Shown: piece by piece, positions 1 to 10,233 of the stretch
How the letters are laid out: each line of letters begins with the position of its first letter
Numbering within the stretch: position 1 is the stretch's first letter
Made by a program: the position numbers and the translations under genes
Assembly (NCBI GenBank): GCA_036925085.1
Contig: JAUPFP010000091.1
Span: 124,001 to 188,000 of the forward strand
Direction of reading: 5' to 3'
Length of the DNA: 64,000 bases
Source of the DNA: Brachycybe producta
Taxonomy: Eukaryota; Arthropoda; Diplopoda; Playtdesmida; Andrognathidae
Notes under the pieces: model-generated
Databases searched by the model: none
The model's input: only the letters and a program-made list of their open reading frames with translations
What the model was told of the DNA's origin: nothing

Positions 1-175
1 GGCCCAAGTGCTAAGTGTGAAGTAATCATCATCATCATTATATCAACTGCAATAATGCTTTTTTTTTAAATACAAAAGGCTGGTTAGTGGCTAGATGTCT
101 GGTTACTCTAACCAGTGTTTTCGTTTGTTGGCTGTAACTTTACAATTCGTCACAGATTAAGAAACATCTAGACCA
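1..175. mobile_element. MITE family N, partial copy at window edge
   Basis: This is the partial right side of a palindromic MITE seen more completely at 11098-12128. Shared pieces are the GGCCCAAGTGC-type segment, the ATCATCATCATTA stretch, a GGCTGGTTAG...CTAACCAG inner repeat and a closing 'cacagattaagaaacat' segment. No coding capacity is visible. The left part lies outside the window. It is assigned by similarity within this window only. Confidence 0.5.
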
Positions 176-741
176 GATTTTTTTTGCATACAGCGTCTTC
201 GATTCTCTCACTTGAATTTTAGTTGAAAGTTTATAGTGGATCTACATTACTACAGTATTACACACCATGAAGACACGCCCAAAACGCTTGTAGTTGCAGC
301 ACATGCAGTATGTAGTGTGTGCCAACGACTCAGCCCTGCGATGTGCTAAACTACCGCCTCAAGGGCGAATTTTGTACCTGGATTCGCAAACAGCTTCGTT
401 TATCTGCTCCTTTAGAAATGGTTCTGTTGATAACGCAACAGTCAATTTTTTTTTTTAAATTCCTATTCTCCACTTTTTTTTTTCCTCCGATTTTCAATTT
501 TTCCTCAATTTTATAAATTGTCAAATTAGGTTTAACATAAAATAAATATTTGAATTCTGTATGTTATATTATATACACATATCTTATCAAGATAAAGTCA
601 ACAGAAAAAAAGAACAGAAAAAAGAGCTAAAAGCAGATTCTGTACCTATTTAAGAAACAACAAAAATCAATACTCGAAAAATTGTGCCTTGAAGCACTTT
701 TTTTTAACAAAAAAAAAAAAGAACAAATGAAGTATATATAT
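176..741. other. gene-free AT-rich stretch
   Basis: AT-rich sequence with several poly-T and poly-A runs. The short open frame at 319-516 has low-complexity composition (runs of F, S, P) and no recognisable domain. I see nothing else here. Confidence 0.5.
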
Positions 742-1200
742 ACTAGTAGGGTAACTCGTCATAAATGACGGGAGCAAAATTCACAGGCAATTGTGCCCTG
801 CATTAGAATTTCTTTTCCTCCGCCCTTTTATGACGTCACACCAAGTAACAAACCAATTAGATTGTGATGACGTTCATAAAAGGGCGGAGGAAAAGAAATT
901 CTAATGCTAATTCTAGTTTAATTTTGCTACTATTATCCACTCCCCTTTTTATATTTGAAAGAGAAAATGATTTTTCATTTTCTCTGGTGTGTGCATGTGC
1001 GTCGTTTTTTCCTTTTTTACTACTTTCATTTAAATTTCAGTCACCCCACCTCCCACTTTTTTTCCCTCCACATTTCTTTCTCTCTCTCTCCCCTTCTACA
1101 CTTTCCAACCTTTCCCCCTCTTTTATTTAATATCATGGGGTTCTTGGATGGGGAATGTGCAACATATAGTTGACCTTGACAAAAACAAGGGATTCAAGAA
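742..1200 (-). mobile_element. Helitron-like non-autonomous element, copy 1
   Basis: The element reads on the minus strand. Its 3' end is a hairpin (CCCGTCAT/ATGACGGG type) followed after about eight bases by CTAG at 743-746 and an A/T target base, the classical Helitron 3' terminus. The interior carries a near-perfect palindrome at about 795-905 built on TTCTTTTCCTCCGCCC and its complement, a pyrimidine-rich stretch at 1030-1130, and a conserved segment around TTCTTGGATGGGGA at 1140-1160. It merges at its 5' side into sequence leading to the GT-rich array. No Rep/helicase protein is encoded. Confidence 0.72.
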
Positions 1201-1271
1201 ACCCTATAGACCTCCATCGCTTTAATATATGCTTTCATGTATCAAATAACCACCTTTTTTTCATTGTTACA

Positions 1272-1484
1272 TGTGTGTGCACATGTGTACGCACGTTTAC
1301 ACACATGTGCACACACATACACACATTTACGCACTTGTGTGCATGTGTATGCACTTGTGTGCATGTGTACACACGTGTATGCAGTTGTGTGCTTGTGTGC
1401 ACATGTGTACGCATGTGTACTCATGTTTATGCATGTGTACTCATGTGTGTGCATGTGTATGCACGTGTGCGCATGTGTATGCAC
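1272..1484. repeat. GT-rich alternating purine/pyrimidine minisatellite, part A
   Basis: Degenerate array of units such as GTGTATGCACTTGTGTGCAT. The sequence is almost strictly alternating purine-pyrimidine and has almost no stop triplets, so several frames stay open on both strands; these are not genes. It is the first half of an array that resumes at 2266 after an inserted element. A short sister array with the same flanks lies at 37805-37970. Confidence 0.85.
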
Positions 1485-2265
1485 TGTAACGCCCCGACTG
1501 GACCGTTACAATACCGGTAAATTAAAACGTAACAACTTACCGACAACCGGCTCCAATACGGGAACGGGATCACACCCGTAGCCGCCTTCCCACCGTGAAC
1601 CTTAGGATGTGTCGGCTCGCAGGAGCCACCCACGACAAACACAATGAAAGGCCACGTCGCCGCACCGAGATTATTGTGGTAGAACAATGGTTATACCGCG
1701 AGCCAACACAAATTACCAGCTGAAAAAGGATGGAGATGGACGGTGGTGTTGTACCCAAACCGGCAACCCACCCTCCCACGGTAAAACCCCAATAAAAGAC
1801 ACGACACACAAAGTAAGTGAAGATAAAGTGTTTAATGACACTTACGATGTAAATGAAGCAGGCAGTGATTATTTACACAACTTGGCTGGATCTTTCATCC
1901 AGCCAAGCCCCATAAATATACAGAACAAGGCCACAAGGCCAAAAAGGCAAACAAAAGATGCAAAAGATGAGCTGGACAATGGAGGTCTCCTTGACCTCCA
2001 TCCACAGGTCTTCTTCAGTCTTCAGCCTTCAACACACTGCCCAGATCCTATGGCTGACCAGGCCACAGGAAACCTCCAGGCAACTCCACCTGGAGAGGAC
2101 AGAGGTCACTTCTGACCTCTCACCCATTGAACCTAATGGTGAGAGGTCTGCCAGCACCAAAATGGCGTCTGTCCCAACAGCCTACTGTAGCTGTCAGGCA
2201 GACCACCATAGGGAATTCATCTGCTCAATCAAAAATTTGAAATTGAGCAGACCAGGTTGCCACAG
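1485..2265 (+). mobile_element. hairpin-rich TG...CA element, copy 1 (LTR-like, unassigned)
   Basis: A GC-richer insert that splits the GT minisatellite. It starts TGTAACG and ends TTGCCACA, i.e. TG...CA as an LTR would, and contains AATAAA near 1790. It is a string of hairpins: 1609-1618 with 1700-1709 (long-range), 1881-1907 (11-bp stem, 5-nt loop), 1979-2001 (9-bp stem, 5-nt loop), 2099-2121 region (AGAGGTCA/TGACCTCT), the CTCACC.../...GGTGAG stem near 2119-2145, and CTGCTCAAT/ATTGAGCAG at 2220-2250. A second diverged copy is at 62400-62940. Open frames in it (e.g. 1687-2115, 1958-2200) show no known domain. It may be a solo LTR of an unknown family or another structured repeat. Confidence 0.6.
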
Positions 2266-2855
2266 CATGTGTATGCACATATGTGCATGTGTACGCACTT
2301 GTGCGCATGTGTACACAAGTGTATGCACTTGTGTGCATGTATACGCACGTGTATGCATTTGTGTGCATGTGTATGCACGTGTACGCACTTGTGTGCATGT
2401 GTATGCACGTGTATGCACTTGTGTGCATGTGTATGCACGTGTACGCACTTGTGCGCATGTGTATGCCCATGTATGCACTTGTGCGCATGTGTATGCCCAT
2501 GTATGCACTTGTGCGCATGTGTATGCCCATGTATGCACTTGTGCGCATGTGTATGCCCATGTATGCACTTGTGCGCATGTGTATGCCCGTGTACGCACTT
2601 GTGCACATGTGTACGCACGTGTACGCACTTGTGCACATGTGTACGCACGTGTATGCACTTGTGCACATGTGTACGCACGTGTACACACTTGTGCACATGT
2701 GTATGCCCGTGTATTCACTTGTGTGCATGTGTACCCACGTGTACGCACTTGTGTGCATGTGTACCCACGTGTACGCACTTGTGTGCATGTGTTGCACATG
2801 TACGCACTTGTGCACAGGTGTACGCACATGTGCACACATGTGCGCATGTGTAAAT
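2266..2855. repeat. 30-bp GT-rich minisatellite, part B
   Basis: About 20 head-to-tail units with a 30-bp period, built on GTGCGCATGTGTATGCCCAT and variants with CCCGTGTAC or CACGTGTAC. It is strongly alternating purine-pyrimidine over about 590 bp, a Z-DNA-prone composition. Because units lack stop triplets and 30 is a multiple of three, almost all frames are open and give fake repetitive proteins of 155-299 residues. Confidence 0.92.
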
Positions 2856-2974
2856 AGTTAAACACACATGTATGTTATGTACTCACGTACATGACATAGT
2901 TACATGTGATGCACAAGCGTCATTCATTTGTAATAATATGCTTTAAAATGAAAATACATCGCATGTATTCTAAT
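2856..2974. repeat. unique flank of the GT array, repeated at 37973
   Basis: The stretch from 'cacacatgtatg' through 'catgacatagttacatgtga' to the ATACATCGCATG segment recurs next to the smaller GT array at 37973-38090. The minisatellite and its flank are therefore part of one dispersed repeat rather than independent expansions. Confidence 0.65.
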
Positions 2975-3428
2975 ATTATACATATAATATCCCAGATCTG
3001 TGTATGTATGTGTGTGTGTGTGTGTGGGCTAACGCTGTGTCCGAATTTATATAAATTTAAATAAATGAAGAAATGAACCTCTTTTTTTCTCAAGGTCAAC
3101 TATACAGTATGTTGCACACTCCTCATCCAAGAACCCCATGATATTAAAATATTAAAATGGAGGGGGAAAGGTTGGAAAGTGTATGAGGAGGGGAGAGAGA
3201 GAGAAACGTGGAGGGGGAAAAGTGGGAGGGGGTGACTGAAATTGGAGAGAGGAAAAGGTTGGAAAGTGTAGAGGCGGGAGAGAGAAAAACGTGGAGGGAG
3301 AACAAAGTGGGAGGGGGTGACTAAAATTGAATTGAAATGAAAGGAGTAAAAAAAGGAAAAAAACGACACACATGCACACAATTGCCGGTGAATTTTGCTC
3401 CCGCCATTTATGACGGCTTACCCCCTAG
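2975..3428 (+). mobile_element. Helitron-like non-autonomous element, copy 2
   Basis: Plus-strand copy. The 5' side has the ATCCCAGATCTGTGTATG motif followed by a GT run, then the conserved CTCAAGGTCAACTATA and CATCCAAGAACCCCATGA blocks, purine-rich repeats at 3160-3340, and the 3' hairpin at about 3400-3418 followed by CTAG at 3425-3428. The minus-strand frames at 3100-3381 are the pyrimidine-rich complement and are not genes. Confidence 0.72.
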
Positions 3429-3980
3429 TACAAAAATAATGATAGAACATAGAAAGGAACACCCCTCCTAATAAATAGAAAAGTCCCCCTTTCGAATGCT
3501 ACAACTGAAAAAAAGAAGAATCTCGATATTTTTTTAAAAAAATTACGTTTTTTAAAATTGAAATTTTATATATCAAATCGCTCTAAAATTTCCAGTTTCA
3601 TCGTCAGAATGTGTACATCGTTTTAGGTCTGATGACATTTTATTGTAGGTGGCCCCATTTTCGAGTTGTTTGACCCACAAAAATTTATGACCAAAAACTC
3701 AAAATTTGTTTCTAAGAAATTCATAAAAAATAACCCCTGGGTAAAATGTTCTAATTTTTTGTCCGGAGCATCATATTGACCCACGGAATCAAATAAAAAA
3801 TACTGCATGTATTTATCTCATTCCGTTCTTGAGTTGTTCGACCCACTAAATCGGGGTTCCGGACACACACACACACACACATACACAAACACATCCATAC
3901 AGACATCCTTTTTTGCCAATTTTCTTTGCTCTAAAGAGCAATGGAGGTCAAAAAGCGGTTCATTTATTCATTTAAATTTA
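3429..3980. repeat. dispersed repeat with relatives at 38090-38240 and 39830-40085
   Basis: Segments 'cagaatgtgtacatc', 'ggtctgat(g/a)acattttatt' and 'gagttgttcgacccac' recur at 39830-40085, while the 'gaacatagaaaggaacac' part recurs at 38100. In the second locus the two halves are separated by TA tracts, a MITE piece and a hAT-like element. It ends in a CA run at 3863-3890. No coding potential is visible. Confidence 0.65.
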
Positions 3981-3988
3981 TATAAATA

Positions 3989-4443
3989 CTAGTGGGGTAA
4001 CCCGTCATAAATGACGGGAGCAAAATTCACAGGCAATTGTGCCCAGCATTAGAATTTCTTTTCCTCAGCCCTTTTATGACGTCAGACCAAGTAACAAACC
4101 AATTAGAAATTGATGACGTTCATAAAAGGGCGGAGCAAAATAAATTCTAATCTGGTGTGTGCATGCACGTTTTTTCCTTTTTTTACTCCTTTCATTTCAA
4201 TTTCAGTCACCCCTTCCCACTTTTCCCCCTCCCCGTTTCTCTCTCCCCCTTCAACACTTTCCAACCTTTTCCCCTCTCCAATTTAATATCAATGGGGTTC
4301 TTGGATGGGGAGTGTGCAACATATGACCTTGAGAAAAAAAGCGGTTCATTTATTCATTTAAATTTATAGAAATCCTGACGTGCTTCAAGGTTTGTACAGT
4401 GTTAAACACACACATACATACACAGACCTGGCTTAATATATAT
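3989..4443 (-). mobile_element. Helitron-like non-autonomous element, copy 3
   Basis: Minus-strand copy with CTAG at 3989-3992, the terminal hairpin at about 3999-4018, the internal palindrome at 4047-4150, the pyrimidine-rich block, the TTCTTGGATGGGGAGTGTG segment, and a 5' end around the revcomp of 'cagacctggcttaatata' at 4425-4443. It lies head-to-tail with copy 4. The frame 4157-4369 is a low-complexity by-product. Confidence 0.75.
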
Positions 4444-4533
4444 ATAATTTGTACAGCGTTAGATCACACACACACACACCCACCCACATACACACACCCA
4501 CACACACACACAGACCTGGCTTAATATATCTAA
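4444..4533 (-). mobile_element. Helitron 5'-end fragment
   Basis: A second 'cagacctggcttaatata' 5' terminus (4511-4530, read on the minus strand) preceded by CA-rich repeats and a 'gtacagcgttagatc' segment. It is a truncated 5' end between copies 3 and 4, showing that this family lies in tandem here. Confidence 0.55.
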
Positions 4534-4705
4534 CTAGTGGGGTAACCCGTCATAAATGACGGGAGCAAAATTCACAGGCAATTGTGCCCATGCGCGTCGT
4601 TTTTTCCTTTTTTTTACTCCTTTCATTTCAATTTCAGTCACGCCCCCCCACTTTTCTCTCTCTCTCCTCTTCTACACTTTCCAACCTTTTCCCCTCACCC
4701 ATGCA
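4534..4705 (-). mobile_element. Helitron-like element, copy 4 (truncated)
   Basis: CTAG at 4534-4537, the 3' hairpin, the 'ttcacaggcaattgtgccc' block, then directly the 'tgcgcgtcgttttttcc' and pyrimidine-rich blocks. The internal palindrome present in copies 1, 3 and 6 is absent, so this copy either lost it or predates its gain. The 5' half is missing. Confidence 0.68.
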
Positions 4706-5735
4706 AATTCAAAAACGTGCAGATTACATAATCTACAATGCAATACACACTTAATCATTTCAATTTTTAATTTATAAATTTTCAATTGGTCATTTTTCAT
4801 ATAAAATACATGCATACATGTACTGTATATGCACATGTATTATACATACACTGTATACACAACATTACACATGGCTTTAGTGACTTTCACAAGTATTACT
4901 ATATAAAAACATGAGTTTTCTCCCCTATACCTTTTTAAAAAAGTGACCAATTGAAAGTTTATACATTAAAAACATTGATGTATTGTGTATATCCTATGTA
5001 TTCTACAGGTTTTTTAATTTGCATATGTTTAATGCATATGTTTTTTGTTACAATGTATATTAAAAGTTAAAAATATTTTTCAAACTTTAAAAAATCGTCA
5101 CTTCTTCACCTGTAAAATGTCATCTATGCTTTTTACATCACTCGAAAGGAAATGTAATGAACTTTCACATAGCATAATTAGTTTTTTTGTAGGTAGACCA
5201 ACACAGGGCGAAAATTGGGGTCAAAGGTCACCCAAATTGGTTTTTTCGAAGTTTTGGTTAATTTCTTTATTATGTTGCAGTCATAGTTCAAACAAAGTAA
5301 TAGTGCCACACACTAAAGTAGACCCAAGTGCATAAATGCAAAAATATGAACTTTGACCTTTAACCCCAACACGGCCTAAAACGGGTTCAAATTTGACCAA
5401 AATGCAAGAAATTGAACATGTAATTTGACACCCTAAATTTTAAAATTATGAAAAGATGATTAAGTACGCTTTTCTTCCCACTGTTAACACGTTTATTTTG
5501 AGCTATTAACCATTCTTTTATCTTACATAGTTTTGGAGTTAGCATTTTTTGAATTTGCATCACTTTCAGTAAAACAGTGAAACTTCAAAGGGCCAATTCT
5601 CCAAAAATTATGGCCAGATTGAAAAACAAAAAAGTTAGAGTATTTTTTTATGTTCTACTTGTGTTGTGATTTTTTAAATTAATATCTGAGATGACTGAGC
5701 AACACCTTTGGTTGAATTAATGTGGAATATCTCAT
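4706..5735. other. gene-free AT-rich stretch
   Basis: AT-rich sequence without recognisable domain. The frame at 5045-5335 (96 residues) resembles no family I know and has ordinary non-coding composition. Confidence 0.45.
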
Positions 5736-5970
<235 letters not shown>

Positions 5971-6655
5971 CACAACATTTTCCAATGTATTTTGTGTTAT
6001 TATTACATAAAAATAAAAGAACAATAGGAAATGACATAAAGGAAAGAGGTCAAAAATACATGATATCTCCTAAAAAAAGCTTATCTTTTGTTCAATGAAT
6101 GGAGGAAGAAAAATGAAGAAAAAGAAACCTCCAGCACGAATGTCCAGTGAAAATGAAGAATTTTGAAAAGAGAGAAAGGCAGAAGAAGAAGAAAAAGCCC
6201 ACTGGAGATTAACATCCGTTTTTGATGGCTTCATTCTTTCAAAATAAAAATAATCTTTCAAAATTTTCAGATGAGATTAAAAAAAAGCAGAAACTTTCTA
6301 CAAAAAAAAAGAGATGCATGATGGGAAGGAACTTAAATAGGAAATACAATTTGAAATTCATGAAGAAATGTCAAATCTTGTTTGTGTACTCTGTTGTTTT
6401 TTGACGATGAAATATTACAGTGAAAACATTTTTACATAAAATGCAAGAATGCATAAAAGTACATAAAAATGGCATAATGACGGTTCTAAATCTTTTTAAT
6501 ATCATATCATATGAGTGTTATATGTGCAAAAATAGTTCAGTTTCATTCAAAATGAAAATGCATAAAGGTGCAAATTGAACAATTTTTGGAAATGTGCATG
6601 AAATCGCATAATTTCACTTATTTAAAAAAAAATGCTTTCTTTTGGTTGACAGACT
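5971..6655. other. gene-free AT-rich stretch
   Basis: Purine-rich and A/T-rich sequence with recurrent 'gcataaaa' words (6440-6610) that continue beyond the AGGTCA array at 7200-7340, suggesting that the array sits inside an older A/T-rich repeat. No gene is seen. Confidence 0.45.
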
Positions 6656-6656
6656 A

Positions 6657-7052
6657 ATCATAGGTCACTAGGTGACCGACACTTTAGAATTGTAGGTTAC
6701 TCACTGACCTACACTAGGATTATAATTGTAGGTCATTCACTGACCTACACTAGGACTAACTGTAGGTCACTTGCTGACCTACACTAGGACTCGTCATAGG
6801 TCACTCAGTGACCTACACTTTCAGATATGAAATGTGGGTCACTCAGTGACCCGTTCTTACAGTTCTAAAGTGTAGGTCACTCCATGACCTACTATTAGTA
6901 GTGGAGTAGGTCACTGAGTGACCCACAGTTCTTTTCCAACTAGCCAATCTAAAAGTATAGGTCACTGAGCGACCTATGATTAGTCCTAGTGCAAGGTCAA
7001 TAATTGACTTACAAGTCTAAAATGTAGGTCATCTAGAGACCTAATGATTATT
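6657..7052. repeat. array of inverted AGGTCA half-sites (about 11 units)
   Basis: Units of about 34-38 bp, each centred on a palindrome of type TAGGTCACT...AGTGACCTA, separated by spacers such as CACTAGGACTA. Units lie near 6662, 6700, 6739, 6772, 6806, 6837, 6872, 6906, 6957, 6993 and 7024. The usual core is AGGTCA, five bases, TGACCT (an inverted repeat with 5-nt spacing). Outer spacers read CTAGTGTAGG on one side and its complement on the other, so the array itself tends to a larger palindrome. This may be a foldback-type repeat, a transposon core, or a cluster of nuclear-receptor-like half-sites; the sequence alone cannot decide. Confidence 0.85.
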
Positions 7053-7870
7053 CTTGTCCCTTCTTTGAGTCATAAAAAATTCTACCAAAAAAATTCTTAA
7101 AACAATCGTTTTCATTTTGCATTTTGTTAAAAATGCTTTTTATGATTGTAGCTAATTAATTGTTTCATATATTTAGATTACTTGTGCTTTTACCATGTAA
7201 TATAGATTTTTATTTGCATAAAATCAACAATTTTATAGAACGTTTTGCATCTTTTTTTTAGGTTTATTTTTTTATTTGCATAAAATGCATAGTTTTTAAA
7301 AAAATCAATTTGTACATTTGTCGAATTTTTATTTGCGTAAAAGTTTTATCCTTAGTGATCAGTTCACTCAATATTCTTCATCCTCTCTTCTATTTTTTTT
7401 TCTGATAAAAATAAAACTCCACATGAAAAAAAATGACTTAGAAATTCTAAACTGACAAGTGGAGGTTCTTAATACCACATTAAAAATCCGCAAGAAATTG
7501 AAGCAAACAAAATATAAAAAAAACCCAAACAAATAGGCTACAAAGCTCATATTTTGTACAGAGTGATCATATAGCATTTTAAAAGATGGCTGACTATACC
7601 GTATATAAAGGCGATTTTTAGATGAAGAAAACTTGAAAAGTAACGTCTGGCTACAAAGTGTCCGCGAATTTGCATCATAACATTTTAAAGCAAATTATCT
7701 GATAAACTTATTTGCTTTCTTAGAAAAAAAAATGAAACTGACACTCAAATTTAAAATAAGAAACCCCCAAAATACGGTTCAAAGTAAAATCCTGATCAAG
7801 GATCCTTTTTTACAAAACTGAATTTCGATGTTGGAACCCTGTTCAGAAAGTATAAGAACTAAGTTTCTTT
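7053..7870. other. gene-free AT-rich stretch
   Basis: No gene or repeat boundary recognised. The frame 7368-7577 on the minus strand is rich in F, S and R and has no domain. Confidence 0.45.
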
Positions 7871-7874
7871 ATTG

Positions 7875-8390
7875 AATTTTAGACTATTACTTTACTGAAC
7901 TGGCAAATCCCTATCTTCTCCACGTTAAAGCGTTGACTGCATGTTCTTAGTCAAAAGTGATGCCAGCTCCATCTGGAGCATTATTTTTTACAGAAAATCG
8001 GAGTGAAAGTCCGTTTTTTTTGTGTGGTTCAACGTTGATTGATGTGACGTCAGAGTACATAACCAACCAATTAGAAGTTGCGCTCGTCATAAAAAGAGAG
8101 GAGCCAACTTCTGTTCGTCCCTCCCAATTTCTAATTGCCTGTGTCATAGCCTCTTATGGATATTATCTATAGGAGGCTATGCCTGTTATGTGTAGTTCTT
8201 CATTGGCCATACGTTTTATACTAATATATAAAAATACACCCTACATAGCTACAAAATGAACTCGTCCAAAACTTGACTTTTACTATCAAATTCATATACC
8301 ATAGTCCTGCTAAGGACGATGCATAACTGCCAAACACAAAATTTCGGGAGTTGCCAGTCCAGTAAAGTAATAGTCTAAGATTGAATCATG
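7875..8390. mobile_element. MITE with about 30-bp terminal inverted repeats
   Basis: The left end around 'gactattactttactg' (7884-7900) is repeated in inverse near 8358-8376 ('cagtaaagtaatagtc'), with the match extending to the ATTGAAT edges. The pair frames about 515 bp. Inside at about 8025-8145 is the right half of the family M1 palindrome (ACCAACCAATTAGAAGTTGC...). The frames at 7947-8172 are mirror images across this palindrome, not genes. Confidence 0.6.
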
Positions 8391-8406
8391 AAGTTATTCA
8401 CCAACA

Positions 8407-8946
8407 ATGCATAAAGCTAGAAATCATCTTTTTGAGTTCAATTTGAAATTCGGATCATCAAATATGGCTCAGATTTACAAGAAGGTCTTCACAGTTGATG
8501 ATGGCATACCACATGAGGGTTTTCTTTCAACATCTTTTTGTATGGATCAAATTGTAATAACTGCAGATGGGATAGTCAAGCAACTTCTAAAATTAGACTC
8601 AAATAAAAGCTGTGGTCCAGATGGGATGTATGCTATCATTTTAAAAAATCTTGCACAAGAGTTGGGTCCATACCTTCAGTTAATTTTTCAACAGAATTTA
8701 GATGTAGGTATTGTACCAGATATGTGGAAATTAGCTAACGTTAGTCCAATTTATAAATCAGGAGACAAGTCTCAGGTAACTGATTACAGACCCGTGTCTT
8801 TAACCTCGATAGTTTGCAAGGTCCTTGAACATATTATATATTCCTCCTCAATGAATTTTCTTATGGAAAACAATCGTTTGTGTGATAACCAGCATGGGTT
8901 TCTTAGGGGGCGTTCATGTGAAACCCAGCTTATACTTTTAGTTTGA
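8407..8946 (+). pseudogene. LINE A reverse transcriptase, N-terminal part
   Basis: The 179-residue frame carries the finger/palm start of a non-LTR reverse transcriptase: SCGPDGM, then MWKLANVSPIYKSGDKSQ, YRPVSLTSIVCKVLEHII and NQHGFLRGRSCETQLI. These are typical of the CR1/Jockey superfamily. The frame ends in a stop at 8944-8946 because of a 1-base shift just before the DDLQK sequence that continues in another frame. An intact element would continue into the FxDD core. Confidence 0.9.
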
Positions 8947-9500
8947 TGACCTTCAGAAAAATTTAGACAAAGGCAGACAGATAGATTTGGTTTTTCTTGA
9001 TCTCTGCAAGGCATTTGACACAGCTTCTCACTCAAAACTAATCACAAAAATTAGTGGGTATGGATTGAGTGCACAGGTGTTTAAATGGGTGCATTCTTTT
9101 TTGAGTGATAGGAAACAAAGAGTTGTTGCAGGTGGGTCTGAATCTGACTGGATATGGGTTACATAAGGCGTTCCTCAGGGTAGTGTGTTTGGTCCACTTC
9201 TGTTTCTTTTATATATCAATGACCTCAGCAGTCAAGTTAGCAGTAATTGCTGGCTATTTGCAGATGATACAATAATTTATCGTGAGGTTACCTCTGACAA
9301 TGATTGCCATATTATTGATAGGGACTTGAAAGCAATAGAGGCATGGTGTTCTAAATGGCAACTTCAAATTAATAAGGAAAAATGTTGTGTAATGAGGGCA
9401 GCTAGGGGAAGGAATCCAATAATATTTCCATATAGAATAGAGGCCATTCCACTTAATAACAAAGATTCTTATAAATATTTGGGGGCTGCATCTTGCTATC
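8947..9500 (+). pseudogene. LINE A reverse transcriptase core
   Basis: After the frameshift the sequence reads DDLQKNLDKG, then VFLDLCKAFDTASH, then an in-frame TAA at 9164-9166 just before GVPQGSVFGPLLFLLYIND, and the catalytic FADD box near residues encoded around 9260-9271. It runs on through WQLQINKEKC to DSYKYLG, where a second frameshift occurs near 9485. The core motifs are intact but the frame is interrupted. Confidence 0.9.
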
Positions 9501-10032
9501 TTGGAAGCTGCATGTCGAACAGATTATTTCCAAGTCTATGCAGATGCTAAGGTTTAGTCAATGCATTCTAAGAAGGTGTCCCAGGGAGGTAAAATGTATA
9601 GCATATCAATCATTAGTACATCCCCATTTAGAATACTGCAGCTCTGTGTGGAATCCCCACACTGCAGACTTAGCTCGCTCCATAGAAATGGTCCAACACA
9701 GGGCTGCTAGGTTTGTTTGTGGTAAATATGGATATGCTGACAGTGTAACTAAAATGCTTTCAGAGCTTGGTTGGGATAGTTTACTTGCAAGACGTTCAGA
9801 TTTTAGTCTTAATATCTTTAATCGAATGCTAGAAGGCGCTTGCCCTAAACCTACTTCAAGTAAACTCTGCAGGGCATTATATTTGGGTAGGGGTGACCAC
9901 TCTAACAAAGTTGGAGAGATTTTTGCACGAACAGATTCTTATTACTGGTCATTTGTCCCTAGGGCGATTCGACAATGGAACTCGCTTGCTGGGGATTTTG
10001 TGCAGGAAAAATGTATTTTATGGGAGTCATAA
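9493..10032 (+). pseudogene. LINE A C-terminal region
   Basis: The 179-residue frame contains HPHLEYCSSVWNPH, the EMVQHRAARFV segment and the terminal 'ARTDSYYWSFVPRAIRQWN' block. These are typical of the C-terminal part of CR1/Jockey-type ORF2 proteins and are repeated in LINE B and in fragments at 32.5, 43.1 and 60.9 kb. The stop at 10030-10032 is probably the natural end. The start ATG is not a real initiation site. Confidence 0.88.
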
Positions 10033-10233
10033 TTTTGTTTTGTTTTGACAATGCATGTTTGCAGCATTAAAAATATTGAAATTGTTGTTGGGTTTATTTC
10101 AATGGGGTTTTATATTTTCTGGTTTTGACAATGCAGTTTATATGCTGCACTTGGACTCTTGTCCCTCTGCCATAGGCTTTTATGGCTGCTTGCAGAGTAA
10201 TTTTTCAAATTCAAATTCAAATTCAAATGTTTC

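Larger units (their letters stand above)
8407..10230 (+). mobile_element. 5'-truncated CR1/Jockey-like LINE (LINE A)
   Basis: A non-LTR retrotransposon lacking its 5' half (no endonuclease is seen). It retains the reverse transcriptase and C-terminal region in three frames, then a 3' UTR that mentions the same 'gccataggcttttatggctgc' segment seen in the inverted LINE B. The 3' tail is a TTCAAA repeat at 10206-10230. It is broken by at least two frameshifts and one in-frame stop, so it is dead. Confidence 0.9.

Noticed and set aside
864-1173. F/S/L/P-rich frames resembling signal peptides or membrane segments
   Set aside because: They lie in the pyrimidine-rich block of a Helitron and recur in every copy (3100-3381, 4157-4369, 47396-47642, 47823-48513).
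1170-1581. Overlapping frames over the first GT array
   Set aside because: Same artefact of a stop-poor alternating purine-pyrimidine repeat.
1958-2865. Long open frames (155-299 residues) on both strands over the GT array
   Set aside because: The 30-bp unit has no stop triplets in most frames; nearly all frames are open at once and encode only C/H/V/Y/M/T repeats.
7947-8172. Mirror-image frames on both strands
   Set aside because: They are produced by the M1 palindrome.
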